From contig NZ_CP072348.1 of the NCBI RefSeq assembly GCF_018127925.1, forward strand, positions 1,222,001-1,286,000: 64,000 nt of DNA. Direction: 5' to 3'. This stretch comes from Prevotella melaninogenica (lineage in GTDB: Bacteria > Bacteroidota > Bacteroidia > Bacteroidales > Bacteroidaceae). The notes below the pieces were generated by a model. It did no database searches. It saw nothing but the letters and a program-made list of their open reading frames with translations, and was not told where the DNA came from. Both the position numbers and the translations under genes were made by a program. Positions 36,260-43,525 of the stretch are shown piece by piece (within the stretch, counting starts at the first letter, position 1; each line of letters begins with the position of its first letter).

Positions 36260-36343
36260 TCTTCCTTATATCAAGACCGTCCTCTTCATTATATGAAGAC
36301 CGTCGCCTTGATATAAGGAAGACAACCGCCTTCATATAATGAA
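36260..36343. repeat. 22/23-bp TATA-dyad array
   Basis: Four dyads follow each other: CTTCCTTATATCAAG, CTTCATTATATGAAG, CTTGATATAAGGAAG and CTTCATATAATGAA. TATA centres are at about 36267, 36290, 36312 and 36335 (steps 23, 22, 23). The first and third are inverse copies of each other. The first three are separated by GACCGTC or GACAACC spacers, the former itself a dyad. The array lies 40-120 bases beyond the fimbrillin stop. Confidence 0.85.
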
Positions 36344-36380
36344 TACAAATGCCTTAATATTTAGAACAGATGATACTCAC

Positions 36381-38141
36381 TTAATAATGAATAAATGGTC
36401 TTACACTAGCAGATGAGTTCTTCGGCAATAGACGAAAATCGCAGGTTGATCCAATAAAGCCTATTGTTGCCTGGTTATAATCTGAATGATCTTTACATTC
36501 TGTCGAAGTCCAATAAGGCCCCATAGGGGCTGTTCCACCTACATCAGTAAATGCCTTATTAAATCTTGTCATATCCATTGATGGGAAAGGAACATTAGTT
36601 CCCGTAAAACCTGTTGCTGGAGCATTTGACGGGATAAGATAAGTATAATCTGCAGGATAATGCATACTACCTTCCCCACGAGCAGGAAGTTTTCCTAAAC
36701 TAACCCCCATATACAAGAAATCTCGTACGTTAGGAACATAGACAGAACCAGGTATCCACAATGTCAGCCCTTGTGACGCAAGATAATTACGATAGTTATC
36801 TAATGCCTGCTGGACTGGAGAAGAACTCTCTGGTGCACAAGTACCACTGCTGTAATTTGTAAATAGATCGGTGTAATTCACAGCAGGATTAGAAGACTGT
36901 TGAGCAGTAGACGATGCCCAATTTATATTACCACTCCACCAAGAATTAGGCTTTACATCTTGAAGTGCAACTGCTGTATGATTATACGGATCAACAACTA
37001 CACCTACCGGAGTCTTCCCAGGATTCTTATCACGTGGTCCGGCTGTTCCATCACTATATAGATACATATAGCCCATTATGAGCTTTACGACGATCGTGTA
37101 TCTCTTATTTGCCTCTACTAGCTTATGAGTAGGTACAGTTATCGTCTTTCCTACTATACTCCTTCCATAAATCTCACCAAAAGTAAACGTGAGTTTTAAA
37201 TCTGCACAATCTGTTCCAGGAAGCCAGTAATCTGAATATGGGGTATTACTATATATCGGAACATTTGTTCCTGGGCTTGCATAACCACCTTGACCGCAAG
37301 TAAGCGTATGAGATTTTGAGATCTGTTCCTTTGCTGGATATGTATAAGAATCTGCTGAAAAATCATACACCATCGTCTTTAGGATTTTGTTAGGATCTGT
37401 CTCAACATTACATTGAAGACGTTCTGCAGGATTAGCAGCTTCACCATAAGCGGAGGTAGCCCACCCCTGTTGAACATTATGAGTTATTACACCTTTAAGG
37501 CCACAATTAACGAGATCAAACTTTAAAGACACTAATGCCCCTGCATGCTTCATCTCAAAAGCTACATATTGCTTAGGGTCTTGATTAATGACAACGCTAC
37601 GCTTTATGGTAAAGCGCGCAGTACCTGCATCGGTTCGATTGACAGTGAACTGTGTACCATTTGCCGTTACCTTATCATTGAAACAGACAAAATCGTATGT
37701 GCCATGAGGGAGAGAAATAGATTCTAGCTCTCCTGCATCAGGAGTAAAGGTTGAACCATTGAAAGTTCCCTTAGTCTGTCCTTTCAATACACCGCCTTGG
37801 TAAGCCTGGATAGTGTAATGAGTTGGAGTATAAATAGCACGTGTTTTAGCCTTAGCTTCTTCTTTGTGGGTTGTATCAGGAACTAAACTGACTTCTGCCT
37901 GCCAACCATCACCCAAGTCTTGCAATTCTGTCTGTGGTTGGGTAGCAGCACGTGTGCCAGATACTTCCTCTGCAGGCTCAAAGTCTTTCTCACTGATTTT
38001 GAACGAGACACGCTCCATACCATCCTGTGGTGTCACACCATTTGCTAAGTCCTCGCTATTACTACAACCTGAAAAGGCAAAGCCAGTAACAATGCCAAGC
38101 ACAAGCGTAGAAAGCGATGCTTTAAAAATATTATTCTTCAT
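36381..38141 (-). CDS. fimbrillin-family lipoprotein
   Basis: A 586-aa lipoprotein: signal peptide followed by the lipobox FAFSGC with C26 as the acylated residue. The N-terminal half resembles Mfa-like/fimbrillin domains (ERVSFKISEKDF; GTRAATQPQTELQDL; an immunoglobulin-like stretch around AFEMKHAGALVSLKFDLVN near residue 195). The C-terminal ~170 residues carry the pattern of Fibrobacter-type paralogous domains found in many Bacteroidetes surface proteins, ending YWTSTECKD...ASVRPFIHY. It is probably a surface or fimbrial-tip protein exported as a lipoprotein. A 55-residue ORF, a long leader and a divergent AraC gene lie upstream. Confidence 0.85.
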   Translation of the reverse strand: MKNNIFKASLSTLVLGIVTGFAFSGCSNSEDLANGVTPQDGMERVSFKISEKDFEPAEEVSGTRAATQPQTELQDLGDGWQAEVSLVPDTTHKEEAKAKTRAIYTPTHYTIQAYQGGVLKGQTKGTFNGSTFTPDAGELESISLPHGTYDFVCFNDKVTANGTQFTVNRTDAGTARFTIKRSVVINQDPKQYVAFEMKHAGALVSLKFDLVNCGLKGVITHNVQQGWATSAYGEAANPAERLQCNVETDPNKILKTMVYDFSADSYTYPAKEQISKSHTLTCGQGGYASPGTNVPIYSNTPYSDYWLPGTDCADLKLTFTFGEIYGRSIVGKTITVPTHKLVEANKRYTIVVKLIMGYMYLYSDGTAGPRDKNPGKTPVGVVVDPYNHTAVALQDVKPNSWWSGNINWASSTAQQSSNPAVNYTDLFTNYSSGTCAPESSSPVQQALDNYRNYLASQGLTLWIPGSVYVPNVRDFLYMGVSLGKLPARGEGSMHYPADYTYLIPSNAPATGFTGTNVPFPSMDMTRFNKAFTDVGGTAPMGPYWTSTECKDHSDYNQATIGFIGSTCDFRLLPKNSSASVRPFIHY

Positions 38142-38177
38142 TGTTTTGTCTTTTAATCGTTAATTACTCGTTAATTA

Positions 38178-38345
38178 CTAAAATTCAATTGTTCCACCAT
38201 CAAGTTCTCCACCGTCTTCCCAGTCTGTCTCGGTTGTGTGTGGAGCATCTGGGTATACCGATGTACAAATAAAGTTTTCGAGTTCAAGTTTATGCACTTT
38301 ACACTCGGGACGTTCATAATCCCTTTTCTGTTTCGTTTTTCTCAT
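38178..38345 (-). CDS. small 55-residue protein upstream of fimbrillin
   Basis: A complete ORF with the sequence MRKTKQKRDYERPECKVHKL at the N-terminus, a middle ELENFICTSVYPD, and an acidic tail WEDGGELDGGTIEF. The stop is 36 bases before the fimbrillin ATG on the same strand. Bacteroidetes operons for surface proteins often contain such short peptides with a basic N-terminus and a Y-x-x-P-E-(C/I) motif; their job is unknown. No signal peptide. Length and composition look coding, but it has not been confirmed by comparison. Confidence 0.7.
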   Translation of the reverse strand: MRKTKQKRDYERPECKVHKLELENFICTSVYPDAPHTTETDWEDGGELDGGTIEF

Positions 38346-38410
38346 TGCTTTAATTAATTAAAATAGTTTTTTTTTCTTATTTTGTGTAAATAGAGCTTGC
38401 AAAAGGACAT

Positions 38411-38449
38411 AAAAAAGCGAACAAAGGAAACTCCTTGAAGTCCTTTGTT
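38411..38449 (-). terminator. terminator-like hairpin in the fimbrillin leader (possible attenuator)
   Basis: On the minus strand AACAAAGGA (38449-38441) pairs with TCCTTTGTT (38428-38420) and is followed by CGC and a run of T (38416-38411). It lies between the promoter at 38651-38682 and the 55-residue ORF, so it would end transcription early or release a ~230-nt RNA. Confidence 0.65.
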
Positions 38450-38453
38450 TACA

Positions 38454-38650
38454 GGGGTTACGGCACGCTTCGCGCGCGCGTATGAGAGAAGAAAAAATGT
38501 CTTAGTGACGCTAGGTGCGCATTGTGTGTGTGTGTGTTAGCAAATTATTTGGATTGACCAAAGATAAAGTGCAAAAAGATGCAAAGAACTTGATAATTCT
38601 TTGCAGTACGTCATTGCCTTGATATGTCATTGCTAATTTTTTCACGGCGG
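38454..38650 (-). other. long leader of the fimbrillin operon with simple sequence repeats
   Basis: The roughly 300-base leader between the promoter and the 55-residue ORF contains (CG)5 at 38471-38480, (TG)7 at 38523-38536 and, closer to the ORF, nine T at 38367-38375. A 39-residue ORF at 38511-38630 (minus strand) runs through the TG repeat; I do not claim it as a gene. Confidence 0.6.
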
Positions 38651-38682
38651 CAAAGGTAAGAAGATTAAATTAAAGGAGCAAA
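38651..38682 (-). promoter_or_regulatory. promoter of the fimbrillin operon
   Basis: Minus-strand TTTG (38682-38679), 20 bases, TACCTTTG (38658-38651): an exact consensus. The start of transcription is expected near 38645. Confidence 0.85.
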
Positions 38683-38836
38683 GAAAAACAAGAGAAAATA
38701 ATTCAAGTGATATATTTTCTTCTATATTTCCATCCGCCTTTTCAAAGTAATACAACACAAATGAAGTATAACAGCGAGGCGGTGTAGAAAGATTGTATTT
38801 CTCCCTCCAAAAGAATCTGAATAGGAAATAAATATG

Positions 38837-38844
38837 TATATTTG
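38837..38844 (+). promoter_or_regulatory. -7 box of the AraC regulator gene
   Basis: TATATTTG fits TAnnTTTG. It overlaps the upstream ATG at 38834, so translation must start later, at 38867. Confidence 0.7.
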
Positions 38845-38866
38845 CAACCGCAAACAAAAGAATAAC

Positions 38867-39751
38867 ATGAGAAAGAATATTAGGCTTACTGAAGTAAACG
38901 TAACACACGCCAAGCACGTTTATCCTGACGGCAAATACATAGATAACGACCTTATTCTCTTCGAGGACATCGCGCAAGTACCACTTCCTACCAATCCTTC
39001 TCGTATGAAGTCTCTCTTCCTTGCCCTCTGTACCAGCGGTCATGCACAATATACTGTTGATACAAAGATGCACGAGGTGGGTGCTGGAGACGTCATTATC
39101 ATCAGTGAGGAACAGGTAGTTGCCGACTATATACTCTCACGTGATTGTAAGGGTATCGCCCTCATCATGTCTTATGACTTCTTTCAGAACATTGTAAGTG
39201 GAGTTCACGAACTATCTGCCCTCTTCCTCTTTGCCCGTACACATCCTGTTTTCCACCTTGATAACAATCAGGCGAAGGCATTAGAAAACGATATTCAGCA
39301 TATCAAGGAGAAGATTATTGATACTGGTCACCGCTTCCGTCGTGAGTTAGTTATGACTATGCTAAAGGCACTTATCATCGATATGAGTGATATCATCTAT
39401 CGCTTCCAACAAGTTGGAGAAGCCGGACAGACACGTGCTGAAGCTATCTTCCGCGACTTCATTCAGACTGTGGAAAAGAACTATCGCACGGAACGACGTG
39501 TCAGCTGGTACGCACAACAACTGTGTATCACATCTAAATATCTCTCTGAAACCGTGCGTACTGTCAGCAGACGAACACCAAGTGATTGGATTGACTCCTA
39601 CGTTACACGTGAGTTACGTGTAATGCTTAGAAACAGTACGATGAGTATTAAGCAGATTGCTGATGAGCTAAACTTCGCCAATCAGAGCTTTATGGGTAAA
39701 TACTTTAAGGAACATGTGGGCATGAGTCCTTCGCAGTTTAGAAAAAGTTAA
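38867..39751 (+). CDS. AraC-family transcription regulator
   Basis: From the ATG at 38867 (MRKNIRLTEVNVTHAKHV) the protein is 294 aa. The N-terminal part is a cupin-like sensor domain (LFLALCTSGHAQYTVDTKMH, VGAGDVIIISEEQVV). The C-terminal ~100 residues form the AraC double helix-turn-helix: VSWYAQQLCITSKYLSETVRT, then MSIKQIADELNFANQSFMGK and the ending YFKEHVGMSPSQFRKS. The gene is divergent from the fimbrillin operon with promoters about 160 bases apart, so control of that operon is a natural guess. The longer ATG at 38834 is excluded by the -7 box. Confidence 0.92.
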   Translation: MRKNIRLTEVNVTHAKHVYPDGKYIDNDLILFEDIAQVPLPTNPSRMKSLFLALCTSGHAQYTVDTKMHEVGAGDVIIISEEQVVADYILSRDCKGIALIMSYDFFQNIVSGVHELSALFLFARTHPVFHLDNNQAKALENDIQHIKEKIIDTGHRFRRELVMTMLKALIIDMSDIIYRFQQVGEAGQTRAEAIFRDFIQTVEKNYRTERRVSWYAQQLCITSKYLSETVRTVSRRTPSDWIDSYVTRELRVMLRNSTMSIKQIADELNFANQSFMGKYFKEHVGMSPSQFRKS

Positions 39752-39871
39752 CGAGTTGACAAGTAGACGAGTAAACAAGTTAATACCGATATAGATCAAA
39801 GAGAATTATCCTTTAGACAAGCAACTGGTTAACTCCTCAACTTGTCTACTCGTCAACTTGTTCACTTGTTA
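39751..39871. repeat. inverted 8-bp tandem arrays between convergent genes
   Basis: Left block 39751-39782 is four octamers: ACGAGTTG, ACAAGTAG, ACGAGTAA, ACAAGTTA. Right block 39832-39871 is five: ACTCCTCA, ACTTGTCT, ACTCGTCA, ACTTGTTC, ACTTGTTA, the inverse sense of the left block. Together they can fold into a long hairpin and might end both transcripts. The right block covers the last nine codons of the DUF3109 gene. Confidence 0.8.
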
Positions 39872-40451
39872 ACTGAAGAGCTACCTCACACAATTCATCA
39901 TACCACTCCTTACCAAATCTACGCGTAAGGGGTTCCTTCAAAAACTTATAAAGGGGAAGATTCAGTTCTTCTCCTTTTTTTCTTGCATCGGCACAGATAC
40001 GCCAGTGATGGTAATTGATACCACAGGTACCATTCCCAAAGTCTTTCACTCTAACTGGATACAACGAACAAGAAATAGGTTTTACGAAGCCTGTCTTGCC
40101 ATTACGGTAGGAACGTTCCAAGGCGCAAAGACAACAACCATTCTCATAACAAGTGAAGACACAGTCCTTACCACCAACGATACTCGTCACCAAATCGCCT
40201 TCTTCATCGGTGTAAGCGACACCCTGTTTATCTATGACCGCCTGCCCAGAGGCTGACAAGTCACCCCAAACAGTATCAAGGACATTCTCTATCTCCATTG
40301 TCTCGTCCAAGGTTACAGGTGCACCAGCATCTCCCTCAATGCAACACTGACCATGACATTTATCAAGGTCGCAGCAAAACTTCACATTGATTATATCTGG
40401 TGAGACAAGCACATCACCCACCATAAATATATGATCATACGTATTACCCAT
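39846..40451 (-). CDS. DUF3109-family cysteine-rich protein
   Basis: A 201-aa protein with many cysteines: VKFCCDLDKCHGQCCIEGDAG near residues 24-44, then CVFTCYENGCCLCALE near 97-112, and CSLYPVR further on. This is the DUF3109 pattern, related to YkgJ-type proteins that bind zinc or an Fe-S cluster. The family is widespread in Bacteroidetes with no proven role. Its last residues (QLTSEQVDE) are encoded by the 8-bp repeat array, so the natural C-terminus may vary between strains. A TCATGA array lies about 95 bases upstream of its start. Confidence 0.85.
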   Translation of the reverse strand: MGNTYDHIFMVGDVLVSPDIINVKFCCDLDKCHGQCCIEGDAGAPVTLDETMEIENVLDTVWGDLSASGQAVIDKQGVAYTDEEGDLVTSIVGGKDCVFTCYENGCCLCALERSYRNGKTGFVKPISCSLYPVRVKDFGNGTCGINYHHWRICADARKKGEELNLPLYKFLKEPLTRRFGKEWYDELCEVALQLTSEQVDE

Positions 40452-40540
40452 CTTTCTTAACGCTAAATTATTTCATTTTCAACTATGTTTTGCTGTTCAC
40501 CCAACAGCATCTTCTCACTAAAACGGAACTCCCTTCCAAT

Positions 40541-40600
40541 TTATTTTCATGAAAAGAAATATTTTTCTTCATGAAAATAAATATTTCTTTACGCATAAAT
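40541..40600. repeat. 22-bp TCATGA array, two dyads plus a degenerate third
   Basis: TCATGA occurs at 40547 and 40569, 22 bp apart, with a degenerate third position at 40591 (ACGCAT). AAATATTT-like dyads lie between and after. The right edge ATAAATAATTCC resembles the edge of the 25217-25306 array. Confidence 0.8.
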
Positions 40601-40712
40601 AATTCCCTCCTAACCTTATTTTAAGGCTTTAATTAGGTAAACAAACTATCTTAGTCCTATAAGACTTATAAGGCAAATACGCCCTACACACCTTTAAACA
40701 AGCAATTCGTTT

Positions 40713-40744
40713 ACTTATCAACTTGTCCGCTTATCTACTTATGC
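40713..40744. repeat. 8-bp tandem array at the 3' end of the second glycosylase gene
   Basis: ACTTATCA, ACTTGTCC, GCTTATCT, ACTTATGC: four octamers related to those at 39832-39871. The last overlaps the stop codon of the gene at 40739-41419. Confidence 0.75.
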
Positions 40745-41419
40745 ATCCACTACCGTCCAAACAATAGGCAAAATTTTGTTCTTCTCTAAATACGCATTGC
40801 AGCACCCGAAATGGTCATTTCCATCCCAGCCTCCATAACGTCGAGCTGCCGGATGCACTGCCTTTAGTACCATATGCCTGCCATTATCCGTACGTATAAA
40901 ACGCTCCTTTCGTTGCGCTATGCGTCCCCATAACATAAAGACAATATGCTCACGCTCTTCATTCAATGCACTTACAACAGCATCCGTAAAAAGCCGCCAC
41001 TTGTATTTACGATGACTGTTAGCTTGCTTCTCACGCACAGTCAATACCGTATTCAACAACAACACACCTTGTTCAGCCCAGCGTGTAAGGTCTCCCGAAG
41101 GCTGATTAATCCCATTGAGATTAATCCCAAGTGCCCTATATAGAGTCTTCAATGAAGGCGGAAGCTGTACGCCTTCAGGCACGGAAAAACTCAGTCCCAT
41201 AGCCTGACCAGGATTAAAATAAGGGTCCTGCCCCATAATGACAACCTTTACCTTATCAAAAGGGCAAAGATTTAAGGCATTGAAAATCTTATCTTCTGGC
41301 GGATAGCAAGTCTCATTCTTATACTCCTCTCGCACCTTTTCCACCAATTTCCTGTAGTAGGATTTATCCAGTTTATCCTTCAGCTTTTCACGCCACGATT
41401 CTTCTAAAATCCATTCCAT
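40739..41419 (-). CDS. divergent uracil-DNA glycosylase paralogue (family 1)
   Basis: A 226-aa relative of Ung, aligned without gaps to the neighbouring Ung through residue 90. It keeps G63-QDPY-67 with the catalytic-water aspartate D65, LSFSVPEGVQLPPSL, and the uracil-binding N123 in LLLNTVLTV. The position after the tyrosine is F68 instead of H. The HPSPLS loop that carries the catalytic histidine and the DNA-penetrating leucine is changed to H189-PAARR. The histidine remains but the leucine is lost. It may be a glycosylase with altered DNA handling, an inactive partner, or a repair enzyme for a different lesion. It starts 16 bases after ung, same strand. Confidence 0.9.
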   Translation of the reverse strand: MEWILEESWREKLKDKLDKSYYRKLVEKVREEYKNETCYPPEDKIFNALNLCPFDKVKVVIMGQDPYFNPGQAMGLSFSVPEGVQLPPSLKTLYRALGINLNGINQPSGDLTRWAEQGVLLLNTVLTVREKQANSHRKYKWRLFTDAVVSALNEEREHIVFMLWGRIAQRKERFIRTDNGRHMVLKAVHPAARRYGGWDGNDHFGCCNAYLEKNKILPIVWTVVDA

Positions 41420-41434
41420 AGCTGTTGATTATCA

Positions 41435-42100
41435 CTACCACTCAATAGGTTGCGCCCCACAAGAAATCAGGTAGGCGTTACAACGTGAGAACTGATGCTG
41501 TCCAAACCAGCCTCCACGATTAGCAGAGAGTGGCGAAGGGTGCACACTCTCTATAACACAGTGTCGTTGCTGGTCAATCAGTGCCTTCTTACTACGCGCA
41601 AAACCGCCCCAAAGCATAAAGACTAAGTTCTCTCGTCCATCACTAAGTGCCTTGATAGCCGCATCGGTAAAGGTTCCCCACCCTAATGGCTGATGACTAT
41701 TAGCTACATGTGCGCGGACGGTAAGTGTAGCATTCAGCAAGAGAACTCCCTGCTCTGCCCAACGTGTTAAGTTGCCTGACTGACGGATAGGTGTACCTAA
41801 ATCTGCCGCAATCTCCTTATAGATATTCTGCAATGAAGGTGGAAGCTGTACCCCATCAGGCACGGAGAAGCTTAATCCCATCGCCTGACCAGGCTCGTGA
41901 TAAGGGTCTTGCCCAATAATCACAACCCTCACCTTGTCAAAAGGACAAAGATTAAAGGCATTGAATATCAAGTTTCCTGGAGGATAACAAGGGAACTGTG
42001 CATACTCTTGTTTCACCTGCTCAACTAACTGCTGAAAGTAAGGTTTCTCAAACTCTCCACTCAGTTGCTGTGCCCACGATGGCTCTATCTTTACACCCAT
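41435..42100 (-). CDS. ung: uracil-DNA glycosylase Ung (family 1)
   Basis: Removes uracil from DNA, the first step of base excision repair. From the ATG at 42100 (MGVKIEPSWAQQL) it is 221 aa, the normal length; the ATG at 42157 would add a hydrophobic leader upstream of the domain. All motifs are canonical: G63-QDPYH-68 with D65, LLLNATLTV with N123, and H187-PSPLS with L191. It is first in a two-gene operon with a divergent paralogue. A -7-like TACATTTG (minus strand, 42126-42119) is 18 bases before the start. Confidence 0.97.
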   Translation of the reverse strand: MGVKIEPSWAQQLSGEFEKPYFQQLVEQVKQEYAQFPCYPPGNLIFNAFNLCPFDKVRVVIIGQDPYHEPGQAMGLSFSVPDGVQLPPSLQNIYKEIAADLGTPIRQSGNLTRWAEQGVLLLNATLTVRAHVANSHQPLGWGTFTDAAIKALSDGRENLVFMLWGGFARSKKALIDQQRHCVIESVHPSPLSANRGGWFGQHQFSRCNAYLISCGAQPIEW

Positions 42101-42213
42101 AGCTATGATTGTTATCTGCAAATGTAATAAGACTAAAACAAAGATATAACTTATCACATCTTACTACATGCAGTTTTGTTACTACAAAAGTACGATAAAG
42201 TTCTGATAACAAC

Positions 42214-42242
42214 AAAAAAGTCGTGCCTTTCGACACGACTTT
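42214..42242 (-). terminator. terminator of the Cys-rich protein gene
   Basis: AAAGTCGTG/CACGACTTT, 9 bp around a 7-base loop, followed on the minus strand by a run of six T. Confidence 0.85.
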
Positions 42243-42263
42243 CCTATTTTTAAAGCTAAACTA

Positions 42264-42587
42264 TTACTTCTTCTTTGGCTGAGCCTGCTTCTTGCAGCAG
42301 CTACCAGCCTGTGCCTTCTTGCAGTCCTTCTTTGCCTTGTCGCAAGCCTTAGCAGACTTATCGCAAGCCTTCTCCTGCTTCTTGCAGCAGCTACCAGCCT
42401 TCTTGTCACAAGCCTTCTCAGCCTTCTCATCACAAGCCTTACCTGCCTTATCGCACTGCTTGCCCTTCTCTACCTGCTCATTTGGAGCCTTATCACACTT
42501 CTTTGAACACTGACTCTGTGCCTGTGCACTAAGTGAACATACGCTAAATGCTACTACAAATGATAATGCTATTTTCTTAAAATCCAT
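42264..42587 (-). CDS. secreted Cys/Lys-rich repeat protein
   Basis: The 107-aa protein has a signal peptide (IALSFVVAFSVCSLSAQA) and a mature part of about 83 residues made of Lys, Ala, Asp and 12 Cys. Words such as ACDK and GSCCKK recur, with cysteines mostly 7 residues apart and two Cys-Cys pairs. I do not recognise a family. The composition suggests metal binding or a disulfide-bonded periplasmic or surface protein; low complexity makes homology hard to judge. It has its own promoter and terminator. It shares its signal-peptide ending (SLSAQAQ) with the Lys-rich protein at 43526-44128. Confidence 0.75.
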   Translation of the reverse strand: MDFKKIALSFVVAFSVCSLSAQAQSQCSKKCDKAPNEQVEKGKQCDKAGKACDEKAEKACDKKAGSCCKKQEKACDKSAKACDKAKKDCKKAQAGSCCKKQAQPKKK

Positions 42588-42658
42588 AATCTTTTACTGT
42601 TTAAAAATTACACATTAATATCTATAAAACTCGGAAAGGATATAATTCCTTATGGGCG

Positions 42659-42692
42659 CAAAGGTAATGAAAAAAGAAGTTTCAACTGCAAA
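42659..42692 (-). promoter_or_regulatory. promoter of the Cys-rich protein gene
   Basis: Minus-strand TTTG (42692-42689), 22 bases, TACCTTTG (42666-42659). The leader before the ATG is about 65 bases. Confidence 0.7.
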
Positions 42693-42806
42693 AAAGATTC
42701 ATTCTGTTTATAAATTTTAGATTTATTAAAATCTGATTATTTGTTTAGTGAATTTATGTAAACTACCATTTTAATCGTTCTTTTTCCTTACCAACAAACA
42801 AAAAGA

Positions 42807-43458
42807 GGTTCTTCCATTAAATGCGTAGACGCTTTTTGTATTGCTTTAAAGAAAAAACTGAAGTTACTCATTAAACAAAAACATAGCTAAGATAGTCAGG
42901 TATCTATCCTATTATCATCCTCTAACATTGTAAACCATTTCATTTAAGACTTCGAAATTCTGCAGACAAGTGTTTGAAAAATCATTACACAATTTCTAAC
43001 GAAACATCCATAAATAACGGCAAAATCACATACAAAAAGCAGATTTGTAATTAGCAGGAAATCAATTAGTTATAAAGTAGTAAAGTAAAAGGTGCTTAAT
43101 TGGACTTCAAAAGGGCGTTAGTAAGAGGCTTAAAGGGCATCTTTTGCAAGTCAATTGGGCGTCTTTTAGAAGCTAAAAGAGCATGTATTGGTTTTGAACT
43201 GCATAAAAATAAATTACAAAACTCAATTAATGTGGGAGTAAGTTGTTTGTAGAAAGCAGATAGACATCGCACCTAATTATATTTGTCATGTAGTTTATCT
43301 CCCGTTCTTAAACCATCCAATAGGGGGTAATCATACTGGTGTTGGGTGATGGTTGTTGGGTGTTGAGCCTTTATAAAACTATATTATTGGAGGTAATCAT
43401 ACCCTATATGTGGATTTATCTCATTCTATTAACAATCTACGCTTTTAACGGAAGAACA
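42807..43458 (-). mobile_element. MITE-like element, copy 1 (652 bp, ISL3-like ends)
   Basis: Left end GGTTCTTCCATTAAATGCG, right end (reverse strand) TGTTCTTCCGTTAAAAGCG. The flanks CAAAAAGA (42799-42806) and CAAAAAGG (43459-43466) are an 8-bp target duplication with one mismatch. It is the inverse of 57496-58081 along its length (shared blocks around 42870-42960, 43025, 43091-43190 and 43240-43300). It contains no convincing ORF. It holds a 22-bp core array with points at 43115, 43137, 43159 and 43181. A 66-bp insertion between two GGTAATCATAC copies (43326 and 43392) explains the length difference from copy 2. GG-T-TCTTC ends and 8-bp duplications fit the ISL3 family (inference). Confidence 0.85.
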
Positions 43459-43491
43459 CAAAAAGGGCCGTGAATGAACACGACTCTTTTA
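43459..43491 (-). terminator. terminator of the Lys-rich protein gene
   Basis: On the minus strand AAAAGAGTCGTG pairs with CACGGCCCTTTT (one mismatch, one G-U) around six bases, ending in T. The MITE copy 1 is inserted directly into its T tract. Confidence 0.7.
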
Positions 43492-43525
43492 TCTACAATT
43501 AAATAATTGTTTCTATTTAAGCAAA

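Noticed and set aside
38511-38630. 39-residue ORF in the fimbrillin leader
   Set aside because: Short, runs through a TG repeat, and shows no family features; kept only as a note in the leader entry.
40739-41419. Second glycosylase as a pseudogene
   Set aside because: Full length, in frame, gapless alignment through residue 90 and conserved framework; altered motif residues point to changed function, not decay.
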